From contig NZ_VUJV01000003.1 of the NCBI RefSeq assembly GCF_008373755.1, forward strand, positions 1,302,001 to 1,366,000: a stretch of 64,000 nt of DNA. The letters are read 5' to 3'. Source of the DNA: Nocardioides humilatus. GTDB lineage: Bacteria; Actinomycetota; Actinomycetes; Propionibacteriales; Nocardioidaceae. Shown here in pieces: positions 36,133 through 44,778 of this stretch. The notes under the pieces are model-generated. The model did not search any database. It was not told the DNA's origin and saw nothing but the letters and a program-made list of their open reading frames with translations. Numbering within the stretch: the stretch's first letter is position 1; each line of letters starts with the position of its first letter. Made by a program: the position numbers and the translations under genes.

Positions 36133-37209
36133 CTAGTCGCGGTCGCGCGGGATCTTCGACGTGGTGGTCGTGGGGTGCGACTTGAAGCCCTTGTCGAACT
36201 TCTGACCACTGGCGATCGCGCCGAGGTAGAAGGCGACGATCGCGATGGCGATGCCGGCGATGTCGTCGGCGACGTAGTGCCAGCCGAAGTAGAGGGTCGC
36301 GACGACGGTCAGGCCGAAGTTGACCCAGACGACGATCTTCACGACCTTGTTGCGGATCGTGTACTGCACCATCAGCGCCACGAGCAGGGTGATGGCGCAG
36401 TGGAGGCTGGCGAACCCGGCGACCGAGTTGACGATCTCGGTCGCGGTCGGGTCGTGGAGGACCCGATGTCGGGCGTTGGTGATCGACGCGAGCAGGTCCG
36501 ACGTCGGCGTGTGCGCGAGGTCCTCGTAGGGCGGTTGGTAGTTGATCCCGGGGCCCAGCGTCGGCAGCAGGTAGTAGGACAGCGTGCCGAACGACCAGGC
36601 GAGGCACTGCGACGTCACGAACCAGTAGCCGAAGGAGATGTTGCGCGACCAGACGATCCACGCCGTGATGCCGATCGGCACCATCGGGAGGAAGAAGAGG
36701 TAGATCGGCGAGAGCAGGTGAGCCGTGAACGAGTGCCCGAGCAGCCCCTGCATCACCGTGGACGGGTCGTGCCCGAAGAAAAGGATCTTGTCCATGACGT
36801 GCAGCTCGTGGTCGAAGGAGACCGGCGAGGTGTCCATCGGGTCGGGATTGGTGTCCCGTACGAACGGCAGGTTGGACTTCAGGTTCCGATAGCTGACGTA
36901 GGTGACGTAGAACGACACCACCCCGATGAAGACCAGGATCAGCCGTTCCTTGCCCCAGTGGGTGCGCAGCCGCTCCCGCGCCTCCGGCCAGATCGATCCG
37001 GGGCGGCCACGTGACATCCACATGGTGCGCGGGATGAGGTCGATGGCGAGCGCGAAGATCAGGAGCAGCGGGAGCCGGACGTAGGACGGCCCCAGGAAGC
37101 TGCCCTCAGGGTCGAGCAGCGGCCGGTCGTACTTGATCGACACGAAGACCGCGAGCCCGCCCATGACGGCTGCCGTGCCGATGAGGAGCGAGTAGGCACG
37201 GCGGTACAC
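36133..37209 (-). CDS. PAP2-superfamily integral membrane phosphatase/transferase
   Basis: A 358-residue polytopic protein with about six or seven membrane segments. The PAP2_3-type active-site pieces are GFASLHCAITLL (His of C2) and GWHYVADDIAG (His and Asp of C3), as in inositol-phosphorylceramide-synthase-like and phosphatidic acid phosphatase proteins. It probably acts on a lipid phosphate on the outer face; the substrate is unknown. It begins with GTG at 37209, 10 nt after the thiQ-like stop, so it may ride on the thiamine operon transcript. The repeat array A follows its stop directly. Confidence 0.82.
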   Translation of the reverse strand: MYRRAYSLLIGTAAVMGGLAVFVSIKYDRPLLDPEGSFLGPSYVRLPLLLIFALAIDLIPRTMWMSRGRPGSIWPEARERLRTHWGKERLILVFIGVVSFYVTYVSYRNLKSNLPFVRDTNPDPMDTSPVSFDHELHVMDKILFFGHDPSTVMQGLLGHSFTAHLLSPIYLFFLPMVPIGITAWIVWSRNISFGYWFVTSQCLAWSFGTLSYYLLPTLGPGINYQPPYEDLAHTPTSDLLASITNARHRVLHDPTATEIVNSVAGFASLHCAITLLVALMVQYTIRNKVVKIVVWVNFGLTVVATLYFGWHYVADDIAGIAIAIVAFYLGAIASGQKFDKGFKSHPTTTTSKIPRDRD

Positions 37210-37219
37210 CCGGGAGAGT

Positions 37220-38221
37220 TTAGGGGGACGCCCCAGGGGTCAGTACGGCGAGTCGTGCCGCGTCCACCCGGAGCTCCACTGCGTCGCCCGGCGCGGGGAG
37301 CCAACCGGGCGCCCCGACGGCGTCCGCCTCCCCCACGCCGTCGACGTCGACGACGAGCCGGACCTCGTCCGGCGTCGCCCGTACGGCGACCACGCTGGCC
37401 AGCAGCCCACCTGATCCGCCAGCCGTCAGCGCCGAGCGTCGTACGGCGACTGCGTCAGCCGGCGGGAGGCCTGCTGCGGCGAGAACGACCGCTGCGGCCG
37501 CCCCCGTCAGCACCCGGGAGTAGCCCAAGAAGAGGGCGGTCGCAGCATCGACCGGCGCCGCCCACACCTCCTCGGTCGTCCCCTGCTGCACGACGGCACC
37601 CGCACGCATCACCGCGAGCCGGTCGGCGACGGCGAACGCCTCCTCCTGGTCGTGGGTCACCAGGAGCGCGGTCGTGCCGGACTCGCGCAGGATCTGGCGC
37701 AGGTCGGCCGCGAGCCGCACCCGGAGCTCGGCGTCGAGGGCGGACAGGGGCTCGTCGAGGAGCAACAGCCGCGGCTCGGCGGCCAGGGATCGCGCGAGGG
37801 CGACCCGCTGGCGCTCGCCCCCGGACAGGGTGCGCGGGAGCCGGTCGCCGTAACCGGCGAGGCCGACCAGCTCCAGCAACTCACCGACCCGCGAGCGCGC
37901 CGCCGCGCGTCCGAGCCCACGGAGCCGTAGCGCGTAGCCGACGTTGCCCGCGACGGTGAGGTGGTCGAAGAGCTGGCCGTCCTGGAACATCAGCGCGAAG
38001 CCGCGCTGATGGGTCGGGGTGCCGGCCAGGTCGTGCCCGTCCCACGAGACCCGCCCGGCACGCAGCGGCTCGAGGCCCGCCACCGCCCGCAGCAGTGAGG
38101 ACTTCCCGCTGCCCGACGGCCCGAGGACGGCGAGCACGTGCCCGTCGTCGAGGCGCAGGTCGACGTCGTCGACAGCACGCTGCGCGCCGAAGCTGACCGT
38201 GACGCCTTCGATCGACAGCAT
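37220..38221 (-). CDS. thiQ: Thiamine-type ABC transporter ATP-binding protein
   Basis: A 333-residue ATPase. Walker A GPSGSGKSS is at about 34-42, the signature at TLSGGERQRVALARSLA, Walker B at LLLLDEPLSALDA, and the H-loop at ALLVTHDQEEAFAVADR. A C-terminal TOBE-like region of about 100 residues follows. The ATG at 38221 overlaps the permease stop by one base. Sequence alone resembles Fe3+ and spermidine-type ATPases equally well; thiamine is inferred from the TPP riboswitch heading the operon. Confidence 0.88.
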   Translation of the reverse strand: MLSIEGVTVSFGAQRAVDDVDLRLDDGHVLAVLGPSGSGKSSLLRAVAGLEPLRAGRVSWDGHDLAGTPTHQRGFALMFQDGQLFDHLTVAGNVGYALRLRGLGRAAARSRVGELLELVGLAGYGDRLPRTLSGGERQRVALARSLAAEPRLLLLDEPLSALDAELRVRLAADLRQILRESGTTALLVTHDQEEAFAVADRLAVMRAGAVVQQGTTEEVWAAPVDAATALFLGYSRVLTGAAAAVVLAAAGLPPADAVAVRRSALTAGGSGGLLASVVAVRATPDEVRLVVDVDGVGEADAVGAPGWLPAPGDAVELRVDAARLAVLTPGASP

Positions 38222-39891
38222 CAGAGGACTCCCACTCCTGGCACCCGCAGCCGCTCGACCGCCAAGACGACCAGCGCCGTCGCGGCGGCTAGGACCACCG
38301 AGGCGGCCATCGCCGTGCCGTAGTTGAGCGTGCCGGGGCTGCCGATCAACCGGTAGATGACGACCGGCAGCGTCGGGACCTGGGCACGCACGATGAACGA
38401 CGTCGCGCCGAACTCGCCCAGCGACACCGCGAAGGCGAAGCCCGCGGCTGCCAGCAATGGCCGCCACAGCACCGGGACCTCGACGGTCATCAGCGACCGG
38501 AGCGGCCCGGCACCGAGCGACGCGGCGGCCTGACGCTGCCGGTCGTCGATGCTCTGGAGCACCGGCACGAGCACGCGCACCACCAGGGGCAGCGCCACCA
38601 GCGCCTGCGCGATCGGCACCAGCAACGGGCTCGACCGCAGGTCGAGGGGCGGGTCGTCGAGGGTGATGAGGAAGCCGAACCCCAGCGTCACCGCCGAGAC
38701 GCCGAGGGGCAGCATGAAGAGCCCGTCGAACGCGTTGCGCACCGACGCCTCGGTGCGGCTGTGTGCCCGCCGGGTCACCACGATCGAGACGAGCAGGCCG
38801 AGCAGGAGCGCCATCCAGGTGGCGTCGACGGCGATCCGCAGGGAGTTGCCGAGCGCCTCGCTCACCGGCACGCGCAGCAGACCGCCGCCCATCCCCGACG
38901 CGCCGGCGTCCTGGCCACTCCCCTGGAGCGCCCGGTAGTAGGTGAGGGTCCAGTGCCCGTCCTGGCGCAACGACCCGGCCAGCAGGGTGAGGATCGGCGC
39001 GGCGATCGCGAGCAGCACGACGCCGGTGGCCACCAGCGCCGGCACGTCGTGGGCTCGTGGTCGAGCGGCGGGGGCCCGGAGGCGCCGTACGGTCGGGTCG
39101 GGCACCGCCCGCAGCCGCGCCGCGATCAGCAGCATCACCACGACCGCCGCGATCTGGAGCAGCGAGAGCGCTGCTGCCGCCTGGTACTCGACGGACCCGG
39201 TGATCGCTCCCGTCGTCAGCAGGTAGATCTCGGTCTCGACCGAGGAGTAGCGCGTGCCGCCGAGCATCAGTACGACGCCGAAGCCGGTCGCGCAGAAGAG
39301 GAAGACCACAGCGGCGGCCGACACGATCGCCGGGCGGAGGGCGGGCAGGGTCACGGTGCGCAGCACCTGGAGCGGCGATGCACCGAGCGCGGAGGCGGCC
39401 TCGGCCGGTCGCCGGTCGAGCGCCTCCCACGCGGTGCCGACGGTGCGGATGACGACGGCGACGTTGAAGAAGACCAGCCCCATCACGATGGCGGCAGGCG
39501 TGCCGTCGAGGCCGAGGAAGCCGAGCGGGCCGGACGGCCCGACCAGCTGCCGGATCGCGATGCCGACGACGACCGTCGGCAGGACGAACGGTACGAGGAG
39601 CGCCGCCCGCACCACGCCGCGGAGCGGGAGCGCCAGCCGGTGGAGCACATAGGCGGCCGGGAGACCCATCGCCACGGAGGCCACGGTCGACACCGTGCTC
39701 GTCCAGACGGTGAACCAGACGACCTTGCGGGTGCGCTCCTGGCCGAGCACCTCGGCGATCCCGCCGAGGTCGAAGGAGCCGTCCGGCCAGACGCCGCGCT
39801 GGAGCATGCCGGAGACGGGGAGCAGGAAGAAGACCGCCAGCACCCCGGTCGGCACCGCGGCCAGGGCGAGAAGTCCGGCGACCCTCCTCAT
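38221..39891 (-). CDS. thiP: Thiamine-type ABC transporter permease (fused double domain)
   Basis: A 556-residue permease with two consecutive BPD_transp_1 domains and about twelve membrane segments, as in ThiP and FbpB. EAA loops occur in both halves (PAEAASALGASPLQVLRTV with LPALRP, and RQAAASLGAGPLRSLMTV with VPVLWRP). It lies 4 nt after thiB. Ligand assignment to thiamine comes from the riboswitch. Confidence 0.9.
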   Translation of the reverse strand: MRRVAGLLALAAVPTGVLAVFFLLPVSGMLQRGVWPDGSFDLGGIAEVLGQERTRKVVWFTVWTSTVSTVASVAMGLPAAYVLHRLALPLRGVVRAALLVPFVLPTVVVGIAIRQLVGPSGPLGFLGLDGTPAAIVMGLVFFNVAVVIRTVGTAWEALDRRPAEAASALGASPLQVLRTVTLPALRPAIVSAAAVVFLFCATGFGVVLMLGGTRYSSVETEIYLLTTGAITGSVEYQAAAALSLLQIAAVVVMLLIAARLRAVPDPTVRRLRAPAARPRAHDVPALVATGVVLLAIAAPILTLLAGSLRQDGHWTLTYYRALQGSGQDAGASGMGGGLLRVPVSEALGNSLRIAVDATWMALLLGLLVSIVVTRRAHSRTEASVRNAFDGLFMLPLGVSAVTLGFGFLITLDDPPLDLRSSPLLVPIAQALVALPLVVRVLVPVLQSIDDRQRQAAASLGAGPLRSLMTVEVPVLWRPLLAAAGFAFAVSLGEFGATSFIVRAQVPTLPVVIYRLIGSPGTLNYGTAMAASVVLAAATALVVLAVERLRVPGVGVL

Positions 39892-39895
39892 CGGA

Positions 39896-40969
39896 TCACT
39901 CGGAGATGAGGTCCGTCCACTGCGTCAGCCACTCGCGACGGTGCTCGGCGATGTCGGCCGGGTCGACCTGGATCGGCGAGCTCGGCGAGGTGGCGAAGGA
40001 CGCCCAGTCCTTCGGCAGCGGTGCGCTGTCGTCGACCGGGAAGACGTACATGCTCGTCGGCAGCGCTGCCTGGACCTCGGGGCTCAGCAGCCAGTCGACG
40101 ACCTGCTCGGCACCCACAGGGTTGGCGGCGCCCTCGAGCACTCCGGCGTATTCCACCTGGCGGAAGCAGGTGTCGAGCAGGGCCGAGGTGGAGGTCTTGC
40201 CGCCCTTCACCGTGTAGGCCGGCGAGGTGTCGTAGGAGACCACGATCGGCCGGTCGCCACCGGAGAAGCTGAAGTCGACGTAGTAGGCGTCCTCCCAGCC
40301 CTTGTCGATCTTTGCGCCGTTGTCGAGGAGGTCCTGCCAGTACGACGCCCAGTCGTCGCCGTACTCACCGATCGTCGCGAGCAGGAACGCCAGCCCGGTC
40401 GAGCTGGTGGTGGCCGACTCGGTCACCAGCAGGTCGCGGTAGGTCGCGTCGGTCAGGTCGTCGAGGCTCGTCGGCGGCGTGACGCCGTGCTCGTCGAACC
40501 AGGCGACATCGACGTTGACGCAGACGCTCGCGTTGTCGATCGGCGTCAGGACTCCGTCGTCGTCGCCGGAGAGCAGGTAGCGGTCGGCACCGGACGGCAG
40601 GCTCGGCCGGTAGGGCGCGAACACCCCTTCGTCGAGCGCCACCCCGGCGAAGGTGTTGTCGACGCCGAACGCGACGTCACCGATGGGGTCGCCCTCGGTG
40701 ACCACGAGCTTGCTGGTCAGCTCGCCACCGTCGCCGGCCGGGCTGTGCGTGAGCTCGCAACCCGTCTCCTTCTCGAAGGCGGTCACCAGCTTCTTCGGCA
40801 GGTCGAACGAGTCGTGGGTGACGAGCACGACCTCGCCGCACTCGCCGGTGGCGCGGTCGCTCTTGTCGTCCTCCGCCGTGAGGGAGCAACTGGTGCTCAC
40901 CAAGGCGATGGTCGAGCCGATCGAGATGGCCGCGAGGGCCGTGAACGTGCGGGCAGGACGGGTCTGCAT
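39896..40969 (-). CDS. thiB: Thiamine-type ABC transporter substrate-binding lipoprotein
   Basis: A 357-residue extracellular binding protein. The signal peptide ends in a lipobox-like VSTSC, with the lipidated Cys at about 28. VVLVTHDSFDLPKKLVTAFEKETG and SKLVVTEGDPIGDVAFGVDN are typical of ThiB/TbpA proteins, as are RPIVVSYDTSPAY and the aromatic-rich YYVDFSF. The ATG at 40969 is 9 nt beyond the GGGAG at the 3' edge of the TPP riboswitch. First gene of thiB-thiP-thiQ. Confidence 0.93.
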   Translation of the reverse strand: MQTRPARTFTALAAISIGSTIALVSTSCSLTAEDDKSDRATGECGEVVLVTHDSFDLPKKLVTAFEKETGCELTHSPAGDGGELTSKLVVTEGDPIGDVAFGVDNTFAGVALDEGVFAPYRPSLPSGADRYLLSGDDDGVLTPIDNASVCVNVDVAWFDEHGVTPPTSLDDLTDATYRDLLVTESATTSSTGLAFLLATIGEYGDDWASYWQDLLDNGAKIDKGWEDAYYVDFSFSGGDRPIVVSYDTSPAYTVKGGKTSTSALLDTCFRQVEYAGVLEGAANPVGAEQVVDWLLSPEVQAALPTSMYVFPVDDSAPLPKDWASFATSPSSPIQVDPADIAEHRREWLTQWTDLISE

Positions 40970-40977
40970 CGGTGCGG

Positions 40978-41062
40978 ACTCCCTTCGCCGGTGCTAACCG
41001 GATCAGGTTCGGAGGGTCTGCGGGTGTCCCGCACTCTCAGCACGCATCCGTGCTCCCCTGTC
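40978..41062 (-). ncRNA. TPP (THI-box) riboswitch
   Basis: On the minus strand the conserved pieces appear in order: GGGGAGC, GTGCTGAGAG, ACCC, GAACCTGATCCGG, TTAGCACCGGCG and AAGGGAG. These are the hallmark CTGAGA, ACCTGATC and AGGGA motifs of thiamine pyrophosphate aptamers. The 3' GGGAG also serves as a plausible ribosome-binding site 9 nt ahead of the thiB ATG, suggesting translational control; no separate terminator hairpin fits between aptamer and gene. A TACATT box about 20 nt upstream of the aptamer may be the -10. Confidence 0.96.
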
Positions 41063-41112
41063 TTTCGCCTCTCAATGTAGGCCCCTCGGACTGCTCATCT
41101 AGGTTCGGGGTC

Positions 41113-41556
41113 ATGGAGATCAGGGTCGATGGCTTCGCGGCGCTCACCGCCACGGAGGTCTACGACGTCGCGCGGCTGCGCCAAGGCGTCTTCGTCGTCG
41201 AGCAGGAGTGCCCCTACCCCGACCTCGACGGGCGGGACACCGAGCCGGGCACCGGCCACGTGTTGTTGCGCGAGGGCGAGACGCTGGTCGGCTACGCGCG
41301 GGTGCTCGACGACGGCACGACGTGGCGGATCGGGCGGGTCGTCCTCGCACCGGCCGGACGGGGCCGCGGCCTCGCCGACCGGCTCATGGGCGCCGCGCTC
41401 GAGCACTGCACAGCGACCGACAGCAGGCGGGACGTCGTACTCGACGCGCAGTCGCCGCTGACGGGTTGGTACGGCGGATTCGGGTTCGCCGTCGACGGCG
41501 AGGAGTTCCTCGACGACGGCATCCCGCACACGCCGATGCGGTGGGTCAGGAGCTGA
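41113..41556 (+). CDS. GNAT family N-acetyltransferase (ElaA-like)
   Basis: A 147-residue acyltransferase. The ElaA-type N-terminus (EVYDVARLRQGVFVVEQECPY) is followed by the acetyl-CoA pyrophosphate-binding stretch IGRVVLAPAGRGRGLADRLM and YGGFGFAVDGEEFLDDGIPH. The acceptor is unknown. The ATG at 41113 is only about 15 nt past a TAGGTT box, so the mRNA may be leaderless or nearly so. Its 3' end overlaps the converging MBL gene by 11 nt. Confidence 0.88.
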   Translation: MEIRVDGFAALTATEVYDVARLRQGVFVVEQECPYPDLDGRDTEPGTGHVLLREGETLVGYARVLDDGTTWRIGRVVLAPAGRGRGLADRLMGAALEHCTATDSRRDVVLDAQSPLTGWYGGFGFAVDGEEFLDDGIPHTPMRWVRS

Positions 41557-42607
41557 CCTCGACGGCGCGGTAGACCACACCCTCGTCGGTCGCGGTCTCG
41601 GTCGCCTGGCCACGGACGACGAGCAGGTCGAGGTGCGCCTTGGTCTCCATCGCGGCCATGCCCTTGTTGAAGAGGTCGAGCTCCTCATAGGACCGCTCGT
41701 GGCGCGTCCAGCCCAGGTCACCGGCGACCGCGACCGAGGTCGACCCGTCGCGCGAACTGAGCGACGCGAGGCACTGCACGAGCCGGTGCTCGTGGTGCGT
41801 CAACAGCTCGTCGACCCGCGCGTGCGACGACGGCGCGACGGGGCCGTGGGCCGGCAGGATCCGCAGGTCCGGCAGCGCGCGGACCCGCGTGAGCGAGCGC
41901 ATGAAGTGGCCCAGCGGGTCGGGCTCGGGCGGGATCGTGAAGCCGATGGAGGGCGTGATGGTCGGCAGCACGTGGTCACCCGCGAAGAGCAGACCGTCAG
42001 CCTGGTCGGCGTAGACATAGTGGCCGGGCGTGTGGCCGGGAGTGTGCACCGCGTCGATCGAGCGGCTGCCGATGTCGAAGGTCATGTCGCCCTCGAGCCA
42101 GATGTCGGGGTAGGCCCAGTCGATCGGGTCGGGCAGGTCCTCGACGCGGCGACCGAGGTCCCACGCGTCGGCGACCGCTCCGGCACCGGCCGAGCGCAGC
42201 ACGGCCGAGAACGGGTTGCCGCCCTCGAGCTCGCCGCGACCGGCTGCGTGGAGCAGGTCGAGGCCGGGCTTCTCGGGGAGACCGAGGGCGACGTCGGCGC
42301 CGTACTCGTGGCCGAGGACCGTCGCCAACGTGAAGTGGTCGCGGTGGATGTGGGTGACCAGGAAGCGCTTGATGTCGCCGAAGCCCGACCCGATCGAGCG
42401 CAGGCACTTGTCGAGCAGCTCGCGTGCGACCGGGATCGCCCACCCGCCATCGATCAGCGTCAGTCCGTCATCGCCTTGGACGACGTAGACGTTGATCGCC
42501 TTGAGGCCGTCCATGGGGAGCGGCAGCGGGATCCGGTGGATGCCCGGCGCCACCTCCCACGCGCCCTCGTTGGCCCAGTGCTCGCCCGAGTCGGGCGAGA
42601 TGGCCAT
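41546..42607 (-). CDS. MBL-fold metallo-hydrolase
   Basis: About 353 residues with the metallo-beta-lactamase metal motif THIHRDHF (HxHxDH), DGGWAIP, AVHTPGHTPGHYV and LLFAGDHVLPTITPS. The C-terminal third adds a helical region often found in LACTB2/RNase-Z-like hydrolases that act on thioesters or lactones. ATG at 42607 is preferred for an AGGAG 11 nt upstream; GTG at 42631 is possible. It is third in a minus-strand set behind the KstR-like operator at 44605, so a thioester or ester substrate in that pathway is plausible. Confidence 0.82.
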   Translation of the reverse strand: MAISPDSGEHWANEGAWEVAPGIHRIPLPLPMDGLKAINVYVVQGDDGLTLIDGGWAIPVARELLDKCLRSIGSGFGDIKRFLVTHIHRDHFTLATVLGHEYGADVALGLPEKPGLDLLHAAGRGELEGGNPFSAVLRSAGAGAVADAWDLGRRVEDLPDPIDWAYPDIWLEGDMTFDIGSRSIDAVHTPGHTPGHYVYADQADGLLFAGDHVLPTITPSIGFTIPPEPDPLGHFMRSLTRVRALPDLRILPAHGPVAPSSHARVDELLTHHEHRLVQCLASLSSRDGSTSVAVAGDLGWTRHERSYEELDLFNKGMAAMETKAHLDLLVVRGQATETATDEGVVYRAVEVSS

Positions 42608-42655
42608 GCCGGTACTGACTCCTGAGGTCACCTGGGCACCCTAGGGACTCGCCCT

Positions 42656-43501
42656 CTACTCCGCTGTGGCCGGGGCCACATCCATCGGCTTCAGGTCGGG
42701 GAGGTTGAGGTCGAGGTTGGGCGTCTGGATGCCGCCGTCGACCTCGAGCATCTTTCCGGTGACGTACTTGCCGGCCGGCGAGGACAGGTAGACGACCGCG
42801 GCCGCGATGTCCTCGGCCTCACCGATCGTGCCGAGCGGCGTGCCGGTCTCCATCTGCTGCTTCATCTCGGGCACGCCCGCGACGAACTCCAGGGCACTCG
42901 TCATCACCGAGCCGACGTAGATCCCGTTGACGCGGATCCGCGGCGCGAGGTCGGTGGCGGCGAGCTTGGACCAGTGCGCGAGCGCGCCCTTCGCCGTGCC
43001 GTAGGCCAGGTAGCCGCGACCGCTGAGGCGGCCCATGGCCGAGCTGATGCTGACGACCGACTTCTGGCGCTGCTCGCCCTCCTCGCCGAGGGAGGCGAGC
43101 ATCAGGGGTACGGCGGCGCGGGTGAGCGCGTGCGCCGTACTGACGTTGAAGTGGAACGACTCCTCGAGGTAGGCCACGTCGGTGTCGAGGAACGCGTTGG
43201 GGATCGTGCCGCCGACGTTGTTGACGACGACGTCGAGCCGACCGAACTCGTCGAAGGCCGCCTGGGCCAGGCCGGCGACGGCGTCGGTGTGCGCCAGGTT
43301 GGCAGGTACGACGAGCGCCCGGCGTCCGATGGCACGGATCTGCTCCGCGACCCCCGTCAGCTGGTCCTCGGTGCGGGAAGAGATGACGACGTCGGCGCCG
43401 GCTTCGGCGAGCGCGATGGCGGTCGCCGCGCCGATGCCACGGCCGGCGCCGGTGACGACGGCGACGTGGTCGGTCAGGCGGAAGCGGTCGAGGATGCTCA
43501 C
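42656..43501 (-). CDS. Short-chain dehydrogenase/reductase
   Basis: A 281-residue classical SDR oxidoreductase. The cofactor motif TGAGRGIG is at about 16-23, followed by VVNNVGG, catalytic Ser in VVSISSAMG, and YxxxK as YGTAK. The C-terminus is extended by about 25 residues ([16 protein letters not shown]). The GTG start at 43501 overlaps the upstream stop (GTGA). Substrate may be a 3-hydroxyacyl or hydroxysteroid compound; that is inference from the operator and neighbours. Confidence 0.9.
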   Translation of the reverse strand: MSILDRFRLTDHVAVVTGAGRGIGAATAIALAEAGADVVISSRTEDQLTGVAEQIRAIGRRALVVPANLAHTDAVAGLAQAAFDEFGRLDVVVNNVGGTIPNAFLDTDVAYLEESFHFNVSTAHALTRAAVPLMLASLGEEGEQRQKSVVSISSAMGRLSGRGYLAYGTAKGALAHWSKLAATDLAPRIRVNGIYVGSVMTSALEFVAGVPEMKQQMETGTPLGTIGEAEDIAAAVVYLSSPAGKYVTGKMLEVDGGIQTPNLDLNLPDLKPMDVAPATAE

Positions 43502-44595
43502 TTGCTCACCAGCCCACGGCCGGTGATGAGCGGGAGGTCGAGCGCAGTGAGCAGGCCCGGCTTGGCGGCGACGACGGCCGGGATCGCGTTGACGAGGCGC
43601 TGGGCCGTCACGATCATCCCGGAGACGTTGTGGTCGCCGTGCTCGCCGTGGTGGCTGAACTCGAGCTTCATCTGCGGTTCGCCGGTGATCTCGACCCGGT
43701 AGCAGCCGTCGCCCTCCGACGGCGTCGGCCAGTCGGGGTCGGAGGTCGCGTCGGTGCGGGTGATGTGCTCGAGCGTCACACGCGGGACACCGTCGACGGT
43801 GCCGATCACGCGGAAGCGCACCGATCCCATCGTGCCCTCCTCGACGTCGACCGAGTAGGTCTTGACCGTGCGCGGCGCAGGCCGACGCTCGACCTCCTCG
43901 ATCAGCGGCTCGTCGAGCGTGATGTCGAGACCGGCGGCGATGAGGCGGACGACCGGGCCCCAGGCGGTGCTGAGGATGCCGCCCTCCCAGAGCATCGGTC
44001 GGGTCTCCATGGGCTGCCCGAAGCCGAAGATGTCCTTCATGACGACGGGCTGGTAGTAGGTCGAGTAGTCGGCGATCTCGCTGACCTTCACGTGGTCGAT
44101 GCGCTGGCTGAGGCTGGTCAGCACCAGCGGCAGCACGTCGTTGGCCCACCCCGGGTCGATGCCGTTGACGTGGAGGCTCGCGTTGCCCTGCCGGCCCGCC
44201 TCGTCGATGCCCGCGATCATCTCGTCGGGGAGCGTGCCCGTGCGGTGCAGCAGGATGACCGGCCCGCTCGACACGACGTTGACGCCGTCGCGGATGAAGC
44301 CGGTGAGGTCGTCGATCGACTCGAACACCCGGTCGTCGGTCATCGCCGCATGCAGGATGCAGTCGGGCCGGAGCGCGATCAGCTCGTCACGGTCGTTGGT
44401 GGCCTTGATGCCGAGCTCACGCCCAAGCTCGGCCAGCTCCCCCGCGTCGACCCCGCTCTTGGCGGCCGTCGAGGTCCACACCCCGACCAGCTCGAGGTCC
44501 GGGTGGGCGTCCACGCCCGCGATGGCGTGACGCCCGATGGTCCCCGTGGACCAGACGACGACACGGAGGGGCTTTTCTGGGATGACCTGCGACAT
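43498..44595 (-). CDS. NAD(P)-dependent dihydrodipicolinate-reductase-like oxidoreductase
   Basis: A 365-residue protein with an N-terminal Rossmann region ([17 protein letters not shown]) and a DapB-like C-terminal part ([34 protein letters not shown]). This is the family annotated as dihydrodipicolinate reductase or 2,4-diaminopentanoate-dehydrogenase-like, frequent in mycobacterial and rhodococcal lipid clusters. It is not DapB itself. The ATG at 44595 is preceded by no Shine-Dalgarno site; the KstR-like palindrome ends 9 nt upstream. First gene of the three-gene unit with the SDR and MBL genes. Confidence 0.82.
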   Translation of the reverse strand: MSQVIPEKPLRVVVWSTGTIGRHAIAGVDAHPDLELVGVWTSTAAKSGVDAGELAELGRELGIKATNDRDELIALRPDCILHAAMTDDRVFESIDDLTGFIRDGVNVVSSGPVILLHRTGTLPDEMIAGIDEAGRQGNASLHVNGIDPGWANDVLPLVLTSLSQRIDHVKVSEIADYSTYYQPVVMKDIFGFGQPMETRPMLWEGGILSTAWGPVVRLIAAGLDITLDEPLIEEVERRPAPRTVKTYSVDVEEGTMGSVRFRVIGTVDGVPRVTLEHITRTDATSDPDWPTPSEGDGCYRVEITGEPQMKLEFSHHGEHGDHNVSGMIVTAQRLVNAIPAVVAAKPGLLTALDLPLITGRGLVSK

Positions 44596-44604
44596 GCGGC
44601 CACA

Positions 44605-44620
44605 CTAGAACATGTTCTAG
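44605..44620. promoter_or_regulatory. KstR-like operator (perfect palindrome)
   Basis: CTAGAACATGTTCTAG is a perfect 16-bp palindrome containing a full match to TNNAACNNGTTNNA, the motif bound by the TetR-family repressor KstR of cholesterol catabolism. It ends 9 nt upstream of the ATG at 44595, where a bound repressor would block transcription start or early elongation. No kstR gene is in the window. Confidence 0.75.
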
Positions 44621-44643
44621 TTTTGGGAAAGGGTCAGTCCCTC

Positions 44644-44772
44644 GCGAAGTGTCGCTCTTGCGCTGTCGAAGTGTCGGAGTTGAGTTGTCGAAGTGTCGAG
44701 GTTGCACCGTCGAGGTGTGACAGCTCGACGGCTCAAGTACGACACTTCGTGCGCTCAACCCCGACACTTCGC
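44644..44772. repeat. 22-nt-period inverted repeat array B
   Basis: The box CGAAGTGTCG starts at 44645, 44667 and 44689, with a degenerate fourth copy (CGAGGTGTGA) at 44711. The reverse complement starts at 44740 and 44762, with a degenerate copy at 44718. All neighbours in a set are 22 nt apart. The centre is a CGTCGAG-N9-CTCGACG hairpin at 44708-44730. The array begins 6 nt past the stop of the flavin oxidoreductase gene and precedes the KstR-like promoter. It is the same family as 36017-36131, but with three plus two boxes instead of two plus three. Confidence 0.88.
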
Positions 44773-44778
44773 GGGGGG

